From Zantedeschia hybrid cultivar (lineage: Eukaryota; Streptophyta; Magnoliopsida; Alismatales; Araceae), in contig JARZZO010000013.1 in NCBI GenBank assembly GCA_030544215.1, forward strand, positions 25,341,229-25,405,228: DNA of 64,000 bases, read 5' to 3'. Position numbers and translations under genes: made by a program. The notes under the pieces were generated by a model that saw nothing but the letters and a program-made list of their open reading frames with translations, made no database searches and was not told the origin of the DNA. Below, piece after piece: positions 12,069 through 24,484 of this stretch (its first letter is position 1; each line of letters opens with the position of its first letter).

Positions 12069-13200
12069 CTCCCCAACTTAATCATTGCTAGTCCCTTAGC
12101 AATACAAATAATAGAAAATTAGGACTACAATGAGCTCTAAAAAGTCACGCTTTATTTAAAGGTTATCTTCATAAATAATTAAATTATAGCCGGTTAGTTA
12201 AGCTCAAGTTCTCATTTTCCTCACTACACTTGGGGTCCCGACAAGTGATTGTGCATAAAAATTGGCATGCTTAGAGTTCATTTCTATCCTTTCTAGTATA
12301 TCATTGCCTTAGTTGACCCTCGGGGTAGAACTATCTAGAAGGGAGAAGAGAAAAAGAAGTCTTCTGATCAGTTGGTAAGGATCGCTTTTCAGCTCTTGTC
12401 CTGATTCAACACTTTTCAGGAATTTGGTCTTAATTTGATATGGACTTTTAAAATTAGTGCGGCTTTTTCATTTGATTGTGCTATTTGCCTTTGAGAGTGT
12501 GTACTTTTTACCACTCTCTTTAATTTTCCTGAGGGGCAGTGCGTACTTTTCGCCACCTACCTTCCTTTGGCTCTTTCGAAGCATTTTTGTGTTATTTGTA
12601 TTTGGTTTATATACTTACAATTGTCCCTTTTTGCAGACCGCCTCCTTAGGGTGTTGAGTGGTTTGGTCTCCTATTATGAATCTCAACCTTCCTTTCGTTC
12701 AACGCAAAAATAAAAAACAGAATAGGTAGTCCTACCTTTTAGGTTAATTCCAACAATTTCACACTTCCAGGATCTTCTACTCACCCTAAGTTGCCATGTG
12801 TGTGTAAAAATCATCCTGCCGTGGCTCTCTATGGAGTGGGGATTATTTTGACTTTGTTTAACTGACTAACACAAAATTGATTTGTTCATGAATCCCTTAA
12901 TAAAACATAATTTTATGAAAGCATGAGTGGGGTGTGAAAAGAATTTTTGAAAAAATTTGAGCATTTTTATCTGTGAAAAACACGAGTTTTTTTCAAAGAT
13001 TTTACAATTATGTGCAATAGTTGCTCCCCCCCAACTTAAATGACATTGTCCTTAATGACATCATAAATATGAAAGAATTACAGCCAAAAGGAGTCAGGGA
13101 AGGAGAGATGCAACCTGAGGTGTCAAAGATTTTCAACCACTTTACGCCCAAGCCAATTGCCACCCAAATTATTAAACCTATAAAGAAAATAAAAACTTAT
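12069..13200 (-). mobile_element. 3' untranslated region of the non-autonomous element
   Basis: The plus strand begins CTCCCCAACTT, which is the polypurine tract AAGTTGGGGAG on the minus strand. The rest matches the reverse complement of the region downstream of Athila integrase (8682-9958) with insertions and deletions. The match fades near 13200, where the autonomous element would have integrase. Short frames at 12457-12657 and 13021-13203 are not supported as genes. Confidence 0.7.
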
Positions 13201-13277
13201 TAAATTATCCTAACCACATTGGATTGCCTCCAAATAAACACTAAATTTAACGTCTTCAGCAAGACACAGTGTGCATA

Positions 13278-13772
13278 TTATCCAATGCCTGCTGGCACAA
13301 ATTTCAGTGGATGCATTTTAAACTTTGTTGGTTGGAGTGGGCCAGATATTGCATGCAGCTGATGAGTCAGAGTGTTATCATTAAGGCTCCAGAGAAATGA
13401 ATTTTTCAACATGGTAATTGAGAGATTGGTTCTACTTGATTCATAGGCCATGTCAATAATATACCCCGCTTCCTTTTCCTGAATGGATTGAAGGCTTTGA
13501 TCTCCAAGAAAAAGATCAGAAGTTCCCAGAATGATGGGGCATTGGTTTAATGTAAGGGATGATCCAATGTCGAAGATTAAGAAATCAACAAATTTTTTAA
13601 TTCCAAATTTCTTAAAAACATCAATTGAGAGAATGTTCATTCCATCCCTAAGATTCAATAGGCCCCGATGAAGAATGATGTCTCCAATGTCACAAGAATT
13701 GAGTAGGGCAACGCACTTAATTTCTATAATAAATAGGGTGTTGATGTGGACGTGGCCCAATAATTCCATCAT
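13278..13772 (-). pseudogene. Degenerate protease-like frame, Athila type
   Basis: The 164-codon frame keeps the outline of Athila protease: a CDIGD-type block, a NLRDGMNIL segment where the catalytic DLGASINL would lie, a VFKKFGI stretch, and PIILGTSDLFL where ILGRPFL is usual. The catalytic Asp-Leu-Gly is not preserved, so activity is unlikely. It lies where protease would follow gag in this minus-strand element. RT, RNase H and integrase are absent downstream. The alternative is an unrelated family-specific frame. Confidence 0.5.
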
Positions 13773-13793
13773 CTCCTTAAGTCGGGCTAGCTT

Positions 13794-15173
13794 CTATAGG
13801 CTATTGGACTTAAATTCTCTGGCACTCAGGGAGGGGATTATAGGTAGGCACATGCTCGGGTTCTCACTAGATTCCTTCTCATCCCCGTCATCTCCCCCCA
13901 ACTTACCCTCCATAGGCTCTACCTGATGATTAGCCAGGTCTATGGCTTGAGTTTTCTCTTGATACAACTTCTCAAGATTATCTACTTTATTATCCATTAG
14001 GAAGAAAAAATATTCAAGATCCAGACTAGGATGTGTATTTAATTCCTCTATGGGAAATAGAAAGTGTTCAAAGTCTGAATTAACATTTAAAAGATCACTC
14101 ACTTCCCTTTCTCCTTTTCTATCACTTAGGCTCTCTTCAAGACATATAAGTATGATCGCAAATGCATCTTGCTTGCCAGTATCAGGGTTTTCCATTTTTA
14201 TGGTTTGATTAGTGCTAGCATTCTCTATGTCCTCTTGAGACAACTCCTTAAGATTCTCTCCTTTTTCAAGATCAGACATGATGTGACCATTTCTGGGTTG
14301 AGAGATTTCAGGTTGAATTTGTGAGTTGATTTGTTGGTCAAAATCGGATGAAAGAGATTCCAAATTTTCAATGGGCTTGCTAAGCACTTGTTCTAAATCC
14401 ATCCTTAGATTAGTTTCAGTTAAACAGTCTGCTAGGGCCTACATTCTACTAATGGTTTGTTGTAGGGCCAAAACCATTTGCTTCAACAGCTTAAATTCTT
14501 CATGGGCCTGACCTATTTGCTCCAACTGCTTAAATTCTTCATCCTCATGTTGACTTAACTGCTGCGAAGGTTGGTAATTGAGATGATCTTCAGAGTGTGG
14601 AGACCAAAGAGAGGAAGAGTAAATGGGTATTGAATACTCAGGCTGTCCTTTAAGATGGGCTAGGTCATAACAAGTGTGCTAAATTTGGGCCCAATCTTGG
14701 AAGTTTTGGACAGAAAGACTCTGAATATGGTCCTAGTGGGGTTCCCAAGATGAATGAGAGTGGTTTTCTTGACCTAGGTCAAAGAAATTGGAGAATGGAT
14801 CATTACCTAGTCGGGAAGAACTTTGGGTGGCCTAATCTTGGGAATTGTTTTGATACTGGGCCCAATTTGAAATGTATTGGATAGCCAGACTTTGGGCCTG
14901 GGCTTGCTCAAATGCCCCAAAGAGATTAGGATGGGCCTTCCAATTTGAGTTGTAAAAGTTTAGACATTGGTTGTAATTGGGTGGAGAGAACCCTTGAATC
15001 ATATAGGCCTGTTCTTGGGTAGATGGGGAGAACTGGACTTGATTTGGATAATCATTAGAATAATGGGCCGGGGTGGCCCACCTACAACATTCCTCCTGAT
15101 AAGAAGGTGGATTGTAGGATGTGAAAGTGTTTTGACATGGGCCAAGAAATTGGTTCATCCGGATCCACTCCAT
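13794..15173 (-). pseudogene. Gag-like/linker region of the non-autonomous element
   Basis: Two open stretches, 15173-14832 and 14402-13794, are separated by stops. The upstream one is rich in Asn, Gln, Tyr and Pro (FTSYNPPSYQEECCRW, LNFYNSNWKAHPNLF), typical of the Athila gag-to-protease linker. The downstream one is acidic and Ser/Glu-rich, with no motif recognised. No gag core or zinc knuckle is seen. Both may be remnants kept when RT and integrase were lost. Confidence 0.5.
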
Positions 15174-16076
15174 GTTGATTTTGTTTTTTTAATATATTAT
15201 ACAGACAAGTTAGCACACAATTATTCCTAAGACAACTATGGTTAAACTAACCTAAATGATTTGCTTCTCACAAATTAACCTAGGTGTAACTTAGGTCCAC
15301 CATCACAATTATCAATCGGCCAGGTAAGAAGTGAGGTGGTGGGAGGCTCTCCCTACTTTTGTAGGGACCTAATTAAAGAACCACTGACCCACTTAGGCGT
15401 TTGCTATTTGACCTCTAATCTTAGACACCAATCTTCAAAAATGATAGTGGGCTCAAGCAAGAAGGCCCAAGTCTCATTGTGAACCCTAGATTGAATTCCT
15501 ACTCACTTTTAATAGGCTTGGATTAGTGAAAGAGTGCAGGGGATAGTTGTTTTTGGGCCAAAGAAGGGTGATGAAATCCCTACCTTATTTTGTTAATGGA
15601 CTTGTCCTTAAAAATATTTTCAAGTGAAGTGCACAAGTAATTCAAACAAAGAGTTTTGTGCAACCATGGAAATGTATAAACATGGTTTAAGGAAGGTTAG
15701 AGATCTCACCTTGTCCTCCGCAATCTTCAACGTAATTGAAATACAAGAAAGGAAACAATTTAAAAATGCAGTCTTAAATGATGCATGACCTAAATATGGA
15801 CAATTTCTAATCTTAGAATGAAGATTTTTATTTATTTGGACTCTTTATGATTTTTTTTAATTAATGAAAAGTTAACTATGTTAGGAAACTAACTAAAAAG
15901 AAAATTAAAAAGAAAGACAAGTTGGAACAAACTCACCGAGGGAGAAAAGCTTTTTATTTTCCTTTTTTTCAATTTTTCACTTTTTTTTTCTTTTATGTAC
16001 CTACAAAATAAAAAGAAAAAGTGTTAGCATGGATATTTACAATGAATCCAAAATTATCAAAACTAAAAATCTGATT
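15174..16076 (-). mobile_element. Leader of the non-autonomous element
   Basis: This AT-rich stretch between the PBS and the gag-like frames holds no supported gene. It is the 5' leader of the minus-strand element. Confidence 0.55.
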
Positions 16077-16093
16077 CCCCGGCAACGGCGCCA
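16077..16093 (-). other. Primer-binding site, Asp-tRNA type
   Basis: On the minus strand this reads TGGCGCCGTTGCCGGGG, the PBS typical of Athila elements and usually assigned to aspartate tRNA. It lies five bases inside the LTR end at 16099 and fixes the element's direction. Confidence 0.85.
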
Positions 16094-16098
16094 AAAAT

Positions 16099-17755
16099 TA
16101 ATATGCGTGCGATGCGCATCGTTAAACGCTAACGGCAACCGACTTCAAATTACCGAACTCACAATTTAATTTTAAAATAATTAAGTAGTGAGAACCGGGT
16201 CGATCCACGAAGAAATAAATTGTAGATTTGAAAACTTTGAAATTTTTAATTAAAATATTCAAGAAAGTGATTTAAAAAGATAGTGGATTATAATACAATA
16301 AAAAAAACTAATGTTATACTAAAATTTACAAATGAAGTTAACACGGCTTGTACAAATAAAGGAAAGTATACTTACAATATGCAAGAGGATATATAGCCAA
16401 TACTAAAAAGTTAAACGGTGAAAGAGAAGTGCATTTAATGCAGCCCTCCTCAACCCCTTTACTATTCAGCACACACGTTAGTCCAATCTAATCACAAGAT
16501 GCCACATACCCCTTTTACTATTCATCGAAAAGCTTTTTATTTTATTTTACTTTTTTAATATTTTTTAAATAAATTTTAAATCAAAACAAATAATAGGTAT
16601 CAATTGATTTGAACAAAAGGATTTTACATTGGGCGAATAAAATTCTAGAAGTTAGAGATGAATAGTAACCTACTGTTCATGCCACTATGTAAACTAAGGA
16701 AATAACCATAACATGCAAACCTTTAATAATAGAAAATAAAAACACATGATCAATTAACTGATAATTACATCAAATAACAAAAAAAAAACAATAGAAAAGT
16801 GATAATTGCAATCAAAACTTTAAAAACAAAGAAGCTCATGTGCTTTCTCAAGCGGTGATCAGCCAAGAGCAGCAGCTGCAGGTGGGCTTTGCGGGCTCAC
16901 AGGACCTAGCTTTGAGGGCTTCGCAGAGTGGCACAGCTGATGCACAAAAGAGACAGAGAGAGAGAGAGGAAAAGGGAAAGAGAGAGAGAAAAGGTAGAGA
17001 GATGGAGAGCAAGCGCAGAGAAAGAGAAAGGGAGAGAGAGAGAGGCTGACAGAGGGCAGAGAGAGAGAGAAAGAGAGCTCGTGGGAGAGAGATGGTGAAA
17101 AAGGAAGAGAGAGAGGGAGGATGCGTAAGAAAGAGAACAAAGAGAGAGAGCAAATGAGAGAGAGAGCAAAAAGCAAAAAGTTGCGGTAGAAACCCTAAGG
17201 GGGAGAGAGCTAAGAGAGACCGAGGAAAGAAAGAAGGGGGCCTTTCTTAAAGGAGAGGGAGAATTTTTAAAATAAAGAAAGGGGATAGAGAGGCGGTGGC
17301 TAGCTCCTCTTGGCCTTCTTGGGTAAAAGGTTAGGGCAACCCTTTTTAGACTTTTTCTTTCCAGTTTGCCCTTACTTTATTCATTTTTGCAAAATATGAC
17401 GTATTTCTACTGAGATTTGAACATTGGACCTCCCCACAAGTCTTAAGAGACTTACTTACTGCACCACATTCTCTTCATGTCCTGTTCACATAAAATAAAT
17501 GTAAATTAGATTTCTATGGTGAACAGAATAACAAAAAATAAAATTACTAAATATTCTAGCTTTGCCGAAAACCCACAAATGCGCTACACTCAGTTTTTCA
17601 CATGAAATGACGATGTTTTTCACTCAGAATTTAGCAAAATTGATGTCGTTGGAAAGAACACAAAATTATCGATCATTCTATGTAGCTTTGCACATAAAAC
17701 CATGAGTGTAATGTATTTATTTGTCTTTTTAATACTAAAAAATACATACTTAACA
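16099..17755 (-). mobile_element. 5' LTR of the non-autonomous Athila-like element
   Basis: It pairs with 10389-12068 at high similarity. On the minus strand it starts TGTTAAGTATG at 17755 and runs to 16099, where the expected CA end is TA. GTTGC at 17756-17760 completes the target duplication. Short Ser/Leu-rich frames at 16840-17176 arise from the GA repeat. Confidence 0.85.
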
Positions 17756-17760
17756 GTTGC
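17756..17760. repeat. Target-site duplication GTTGC, right copy
   Basis: It matches 10384-10388 exactly and shows that 10389-17755 is one complete insertion in LTR 1. Confidence 0.85.
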
Positions 17761-19033
17761 CCTAATTTTCTGCCCAAAGAGAGGCATTTGAGTCAGCCGC
17801 CACCGCTTTTTCCTTCCCTTTCTCTTTTTGAAAATACTCTCTCCCTTTTTAAAAGACTCCTTCTTCCCTTCTTTGGGGGCTAATTCTTATTCTCTCTCTT
17901 TCTAGGGATTTGGGGCCACAAGGGGTTCTTCTTCTGACTTTTTCTCTTACACAGGCATTCCCATTCTTCTAGCTTTTCTCCCTCCTCTCCCACACGCATC
18001 TTCTCTTTCTCTACCCTGCTTCTCTTTCCCTCCCTCAAGAATCTCTCTCTCTCTTACTTTTCTCTCTCGCTTCTCTGCCCCCCTATGTTTCTCTCTCTCT
18101 TGCAGTAGCTCCTTCTCTCTCCCCTAAGGACTCTCTCTCTCTCTCTCTCGCACTTTTTCCCTCTCTCCTGCTCCCTGTCACTCTCCCTTTTCCACGTGGC
18201 ACGCACCCCTGTGCTCCCACTCGTCGCCGCCGCCGCCGCCAGAGGAGCCACGTGGCCGAACCGCGCTATTCGCTGGACAGGGCATCGCCGCCCGTGCCCC
18301 GGCACGACGCCCTGTTCGGCCGCCTGGCACCAGCCACTGCGTCGTACGTGGCCTCGCCTGCCCATGCCCTCATGTTAGCCACGTGCCCTTGGACAGCGTG
18401 TCTGCCACCCGACACACAACGCCCAGCACCCCACTGCTGCCAGTCGGCGCATAACACCCAGTGCTAGCCCCCCGGTCCAACACGCCCCTGCTCCTGCCTG
18501 TTGCCACGAGCCCCCTCCTGTCTTCTGCGCTGGCACCTCACAGGATTCCCTGCTGCAAGTCTCCTTTGCTGCTTTGTTTTTTGTTAATTTTTTTTTTTTT
18601 TAGTTATTAGATTAGGTGAGTTATTTATTTATTTCTTCTAAAGAGATTTAAACCAACAATTCTGTAATTTGGTTCCTAGTTCTTAGATGAATGATTCACA
18701 TTTTTTTAATTAAAATATTGTTGTTTTTATTTTAGATTTCTCCAGATCCCATTTCCTCTTGCAATATAGTTGTAATTATTTTCTAGTCTTAGCTTATTCA
18801 ATTGGGTTTTCTAATATTAGTTATTTTGGATAGCAAAGTTACTGTTTTTATTATGTAGTTAATTAATTAATTCAAGCTATCAATTGTCTTTTAGATTAAT
18901 CAAAAGTCCATAGTTTTCAACCTAAAAATCTATTTCCCTGTGAATTTGACCCGATCTCACTACTTGCTATTTTCAAATGATTATATGTGTGAATTAGATT
19001 TAAGATTGATGTTTGAATATGCTTAACGACACA
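17761..19033 (+). mobile_element. LTR 1 of the Athila-like element, right part
   Basis: This is the continuation of 9959-10388 and matches about 23131-24484 in LTR 2. It holds a CT-rich block (18040-18190), a GC-rich block (18200-18540) and an AT-rich end, and terminates in AACGACACA. The GC-rich block opens long frames on both strands with no motif, so no gene is called. After 19033 RT coding sequence begins within about 30 bases, with no PBS or gag. Confidence 0.8.
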
Positions 19034-20200
19034 TAATTTCGAGCGATCACTCACCACGGGTTGGAGAGTGTGTATTGATTATTGAAAACTTAATAGCATG
19101 ACTAAGAAGGACCACTTTCCACTCTCGTTCATGGATCAGATTTTAGAAAAGTTATCGGGCCAAAAATTCTTCTGCTTCTTATATGGGTACTCCGGATAAA
19201 ATCAAGTAGCTATTTACCCAGAAGATCAAGAAAAGACCACCTTTATATGCCCTTATGGCACATTTGCTTTTAGGAGAATGCCATTCAACTATGCAATGCA
19301 GCTACCACTTTTCAATGTTGCATGATGGCTATATTCTCTGACATGGTGGGAGAGTTCTTCGAAGTTTTTATGGATGATTTTTCAATCTTCAGGGACTCAT
19401 TTGAAAATTGCGTAGGAAATCTGAAATAGGTCCTACCTCGACGTATAGAAACCAATCTGATACTTAGCTAGGAGAAGAGCCATTTTATGATTTGCGAGGG
19501 CATTGTTCTAGGCCACATTATATCTGAAAGGGAAATAGAGGTAGATAAAGCTAAGATTGATCTCATATCTAATCTTCCTCCTCCCACTTCTGTCAGACAA
19601 ATCCGTTCATTTCTTGGCCATGCTGGTTTTTATTGCCGGTTCATACAGAATTTCTCTCAAATTGTCCGACCTCTAACTCTTCTCCTAGCTAAAGATGTCC
19701 CATTCCACCAGGATGAGCCATGCATAAAGGCATTCAATTCTTTGAAAGACGCTTTGACCAAGGCTCTGATTCTTCAATCTCCTGATTGGTCTCTACCTTT
19801 TGAGATCATGTGTGATGCTTCTGACTATGCTATCGGTGCGGTGTTGGGACAACAAATCAACAAATGTCCCGTGGTGATCTATTATGCAAGTCGCACTCTT
19901 GCAGATGCCCAAATGAATTATACCACCATATAAAAGGAATTATTGACTGTGGTTTTTATCTTAGAAAAAATTCAATCTTATCTTTTGGGGGCAAAAGTCA
20001 TAATTTATTCTAATCACTCAGTCCTAAAATACTTGTTGACCAAGAAGGATGCAAAGCCCAAACTCATAAGATGGATCTTACTCCTTCAAGAATTTGAATA
20101 GGAAATTCGGGATAAAAAAGATTCTGAGAATGTGGTAGCTAACTACCTATCCCAAATTCTCATTTCTGAGAGTGAACCAATGACAGATTCATTCCCTGAT
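19034..20200 (+). pseudogene. Second Athila-like RT and RNase H copy, 5'-deleted
   Basis: The sequence enters RT at the equivalent of 6283 in the first copy (TTGWRVCIDY). It continues with the FMDD catalytic motif near 19370 and an open RNase H stretch 19487-19933 (MCDASDYAIGAVLGQ). Stops and frame changes occur near 19085, 19198, 19290, 19430 and 19930. Gag, protease, the start of RT and the PBS are missing. It is closely similar to 6283-7400 but has different mutations. Confidence 0.85.
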
Positions 20201-21521
20201 ATGCATCTCTTGGCCATTTCGCACACTGTTACACCTTGGTACGCTCATATTGTCAACTACAAGGTGGCCAATCAGCTTCCAAAAGGATGGACCAAAAGTG
20301 AGAAGGACAGATTCTTCTCCCAGAAAAAATATTACTTCTGCGAAGATCCTAAACTATTCAAATTTTGTCCCGATCAAATCATTTGGCGATGTGTCCCTGA
20401 GGAAGAACAACAGAGTGTGTTGAATTTCTGTCATAATCTTTCTTGTGGGAGCCATTTCTCAAGAAAGAAAACTTCCACCAAGGTCCTACAAAGTGGTTTT
20501 TACTGGCCCTCACTCTTTAAAGATGCCTATGGGTTCAATAGAACTTACCTCAGATGTCAAGCTGTAGAGAATATGGCAAAAAGGGACATGATGCCACTAA
20601 ATCCAATTCTAGTGGTTGAAGTCTTCGATGTTTGGGGAATAGACTTTATGGGACCTTTTCCACCTTCGTTTGGACATCAATATATCTTAGTAGCAGTGGA
20701 TTATGTCTCTAAGTAGATTGAAGCAGTAGCCACCCGAACCAATTATCATAAAGTGGTCATGAAATTCGTCTAGAAAATATCTTTTCATGGTTCAGGTGGC
20801 CCAAAGCTATCATAAGTGATAGGGGCACGCATTTCACGAATTCCCTATTTCGATCTTTGCTTAAGAAATATGGGATCAATCACAAGCTGACTATCCTTTA
20901 TAATCTTCAAACCAGTGGCCAAGTGGATGTTTCCAATAGAGAAATCAAGACTATTTTGCAAAAGTCAGTTAGGCCCGATAGGAAAGATTGCTCTGAAAGA
21001 TTGGATGATGCTTTGTAGGCCTATCGGACCGCCTATAAAACTCCTATTAGCATGTCTCCTTATCACCTGGTTTTTGGAAAAGTATGCCACCTTCCTGTGG
21101 AATTGGAACATAGGGCATATTGAGGCATCAAACAAGTCAATCTGGACCTAGTCCAAGCCGCTTCCCACAGAACCTTACAATTGAGTGAGCTAGAAGAGTT
21201 GCGCAATGAAGTCTATGAGAACTCTAAGATTTATAAAGTTAAAACTAAAACCTTCCATGATAAACACATATGAGAAAATCCTTCCATCCAAATCAAAAAG
21301 TTTGGCTATTTAACTCTAGACTTCACATATTTCCAGGGAAACTAAAATCAAGGAGGGATGGACCATTCCTTGTCATTAAAGTTTTAGATCATGGTGTTGT
21401 TAAAATCATAGATTCAAAGACTGGACACACATTCATGGCTAATGGTCAACGGTTGAAACTGTTTGTTGAAAATCTCCAAAATGGCCCACCAGAATCTGTA
21501 GCGCTGAGTGATCCACAATGA
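20201..21521 (+). pseudogene. Second Athila-like integrase copy, broken
   Basis: The open stretch 20132-20716 covers the RNase H tail and the zinc-binding region (NFCHNLSCGSHFS, then YLRC) and reaches the first core Asp (VWGIDFMGPF). Later parts are split: a DRGTHF equivalent near 20820, an AYKTPI equivalent near 21030 and the C-terminal frame 21270-21521 (SFHPNQKVWLFNSRL). Stops near 20717, 20773 and 21121 inactivate it. It matches 7411-8681. Confidence 0.85.
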
Positions 21522-22703
21522 TTGTGCTTCCATCTAGCTGAAGACGTTAAACTTAGTGCTTGTCGGGAGGCAACCCAACATTTTAGATCATCTTTTACTT
21601 TTCTTCATTGCTTTTAGATTTTTATACAGTAGTCGGCCTTAGTAAAGTCACATCTTCACAATCGCAGGTTGTTTCTCTCCTTCTCTATTTTCTTGTGGCT
21701 AGCATTTTGTTCATATCTTTTATGCTATTGAGGACAATGCCATTCAAGTTTGGTGGGGGGGGGATCAGTATACATTTTTTAAAAATCTTTTGAAGAAAAC
21801 TAATATTTTTAACTGAGAAAATGGTCAAAATTTTTCAAACATTTCTTTTTCACATCCCACGTAAGTTGCATGGAATCATGTTTCATTAAATGAATCGTAG
21901 ACAAATTAGTTTTGTGTTAGCCAAATTGGATAAAGCCTTTAAAGTTCAGAATATCCTACTTCATAAGACTCTATAATAGGAGTGATTTTCACACACACAC
22001 GGCAACCTAAAATAAATGGAAGTCCTTGAAAGAATAAAATTGCTGGAATTAACCTTAAGGGTAGGACTACCTATTCTAATTCTTTCTTTCGGTTGAATGA
22101 ATAGAACATCAGGATTCATAATAGGAGACCGACCCACTCAGCACTCTAAAGAGGCGGTCATTTAAAGGGACAGTTGTAAACATTAAATGCCATATAAAGT
22201 GTTAAAAAGAGCTAAAGGAAAGCAGGTGGCAAAAAGTACGCACCTCCCCTCAGGAAAATTGAAAATAGTAGTAAAAAGTACGCACTCTCAAAGGCAAAAG
22301 CGCAACTAAATCGAAAGACCGCGCTAAATAAAAAGTCCCTCATACGAGAAATACGACAAAGTCGTGAAAAGTGTTGAGTCGGAGTGGGAGCTGAAAAATG
22401 ATCCTCATGGACTGATCAATAAATCCCTTTTCTCTTCTCTTCCCCTAGTAGTTTTATCTAAAAAGTTGGTAAAGGCGAGGATATAACAGAAATGACGGAA
22501 ACGAGTTCTAAGTATGTCAATTTACATGCACAATCACCTGTCGCGAACCAAAGTGTAGTGGGACATGAGAACTTTAGCTTAACCGATTGGCTACCATTTT
22601 ATTAGTTGTGGTAGATAACATGAATGAAGCCTGATATTTCATTGTTGTCTTAATTTTTCTTCTATTTGCATTGCTATGGGACTAACAATGAGTAGTTGGG
22701 GGG
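21522..22703 (+). mobile_element. 3' untranslated region and polypurine tract, second copy
   Basis: Homologous to 8682-9958 along its length and ending in the tract AGTTGGGGGG before the LTR TG at 22704. No gene is supported here. Confidence 0.75.
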
Positions 22704-24484
22704 TGTGATAAGATGTTATTTTTTATCATTAAAAGGGGTAAATGCATGCATTACATTCCTCGTTTTATATGTAAAACAACATGAAATGATAAATAATTTT
22801 GCACTGATTCCAACGGTACCAAATTTGCTAAAATCCGAATTAAAAACATCCTCATTTCATGTAAATACCAGAGTATAGTGTATTTGTTGTTTTCGGCAAA
22901 ACTGAGAAAATAAAGAATTTTATTTCAGCAGAAATATAATATTGTTCACAATACAATCTTAATTTACATTTATTCTATGTGAACAGGACATGAAGAGGAT
23001 GTGGCGTAGTTGGTTAAGTTTCTAGAGGCGTATGGGAGGTCCAGTGCTCGAATCTCAGCAAAAACACACTCATTTTGGCAAAAAGAACAAAGCATGGGCA
23101 AATTGGTCATTTGCTACCTTAAAAAGGGGTGGCCCTAACCCTTTTACCCAAGAAATCCAAAAGGAGCCACTGTTTCCCTTCTTCACCCACTTTCTTTATT
23201 TTAAAAATCTTCCTCCACCTTTTTAAAACCTTCTTCTTTCCTTCCCCCCTCACTGCTACTTTTACTCTCTCTCTCCCCCCCTAGGGTGAGAGCCGCACTC
23301 TCTCTTTCCCTGCTTTTCTTCTCTCTCTCCCTACCTTTTCCTCCCTGCCCCCGCAACCTCTCTCTCTCTCTCTCTTCAACAACTTCTTCTCTCTCTCTAT
23401 TTTTCTCTCTGCTCAAAGACCTCTCTCTCTCTCACTTTTTCCCTCTCTTTCACTCCACCTTTCCCAGCTGCCTGCTCTCTCTCCTTCTTCTCTCTCTCTA
23501 TTTTTTCTCTCTGCCCAAGCCTCTCTCTCTCTCTCTCTTTCTCTCCACGCACTCACCGTCGCCATACCCAGCAGAAGCGGGCCTGCACGCCCACGTGTTG
23601 GTGCTCCGTCCTGCCAGCCGCAGGGGCCCGCCCGATCGACGCCACGCGTCAGCGCCTCGCCCCGCCAACCGCTGCCTGGGTCCTGCCAGCTCCATGCTAC
23701 GGTCCACACACGTTCGAGCGAGCGGGCATCGTCGCCCGTGCCAGGCATTTCCACCAAGCACCGTCGCCCTGTAAGCGCCTCGCCTGCCGCGCCCTTGGCT
23801 ACTGCACCTCCCGTACCAGCCACGCACCTACCGTGCGCCTGAGCTAACGTTTTCAAGTGCCCCAGACCACTGCCTGCACCTTCACCCCCCAATCCATGCC
23901 TCCAACACGCCAACCGCCGGTCCTCTGTGCCTCTTGCACCCCGCCTGCGCCCAGCCTGCCAAAGCTCTGGTCCACTGCACCAGCGAAGCCACAAGAGTTT
24001 TCTTTTGTAGATTTGTTTTCTTTATTTTTTTTTTTTCTTGTTATTAGAGTAGGTCAATGTTTATTTATTTCTTTTAGAAAGATTAAAACCACAAATTTTG
24101 TAGTTCATTCTTAGTTGTTAGATGAGTGATTTACAACCCCTTTATTATTATTATTGAAATGTTGTTAATTTTTAGTTTAAATTGTCTTTATCCAAATTCC
24201 ATTTTCTCTTCAAATGTGGTCGCAATTACTTTCTAGTTTTAGCTCATTTAGTTAGGTTTTCTAATATCAATTATTTTAGTTAATAGATTTGCTGCTTAAG
24301 TAGGTAATTAATCAATTAATTCAAAATCAACATTTTTTTTTTAGATCAATTAAAATCTAAAATTTTCAAAGTTAAAAGCTCTATTTCCCTATGGATTCGA
24401 CTCGGTCTCACCGTTCCTATTGTTAAATTTAATTTGAATGAGCCGATTTAAATAAGGTTGTTAGCTGTGATTTTTAACGGTACA
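22704..24484 (+). mobile_element. LTR 2 of the Athila-like element
   Basis: The 1.78 kb LTR starts TGTGATAAGATG and ends AACGGTACA. It carries the best preserved tRNA-like segment (22998-23056), a CT-rich block (23260-23560) and a GC-rich block (23570-24000). The long minus-strand frames 23413-23994 come from the GC-rich block and show only compositional bias. Directly to the right lies minus-strand Tat protease sequence, so the Athila-like element sits in a Tat-like element. Confidence 0.85.
22998..23056 (+). other. tRNA-like A box and B box in LTR 2
   Basis: TGGCGTAGTTGG at 23002-23013 fits an RNA polymerase III A box, and GTGCTCGAATC at 23044-23054 fits a B box, with tRNA-like spacing. 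The segment is part of the LTR in all four copies in this window, so it was captured before the family diverged. A chance match is possible but less likely given both boxes. Confidence 0.5.

Noticed and set aside
18054..18467. Overlapping frames on both strands in a GC-rich block
   Set aside because: They lie in LTR 1; openness follows from GC content and there is no motif or match to the equivalent LTR 2 frames.
23413..23994. 193-codon minus-strand frame, Gly/Arg/Trp-rich
   Set aside because: It lies in LTR 2, overlaps another open frame and is not conserved in LTR 1; compositional.
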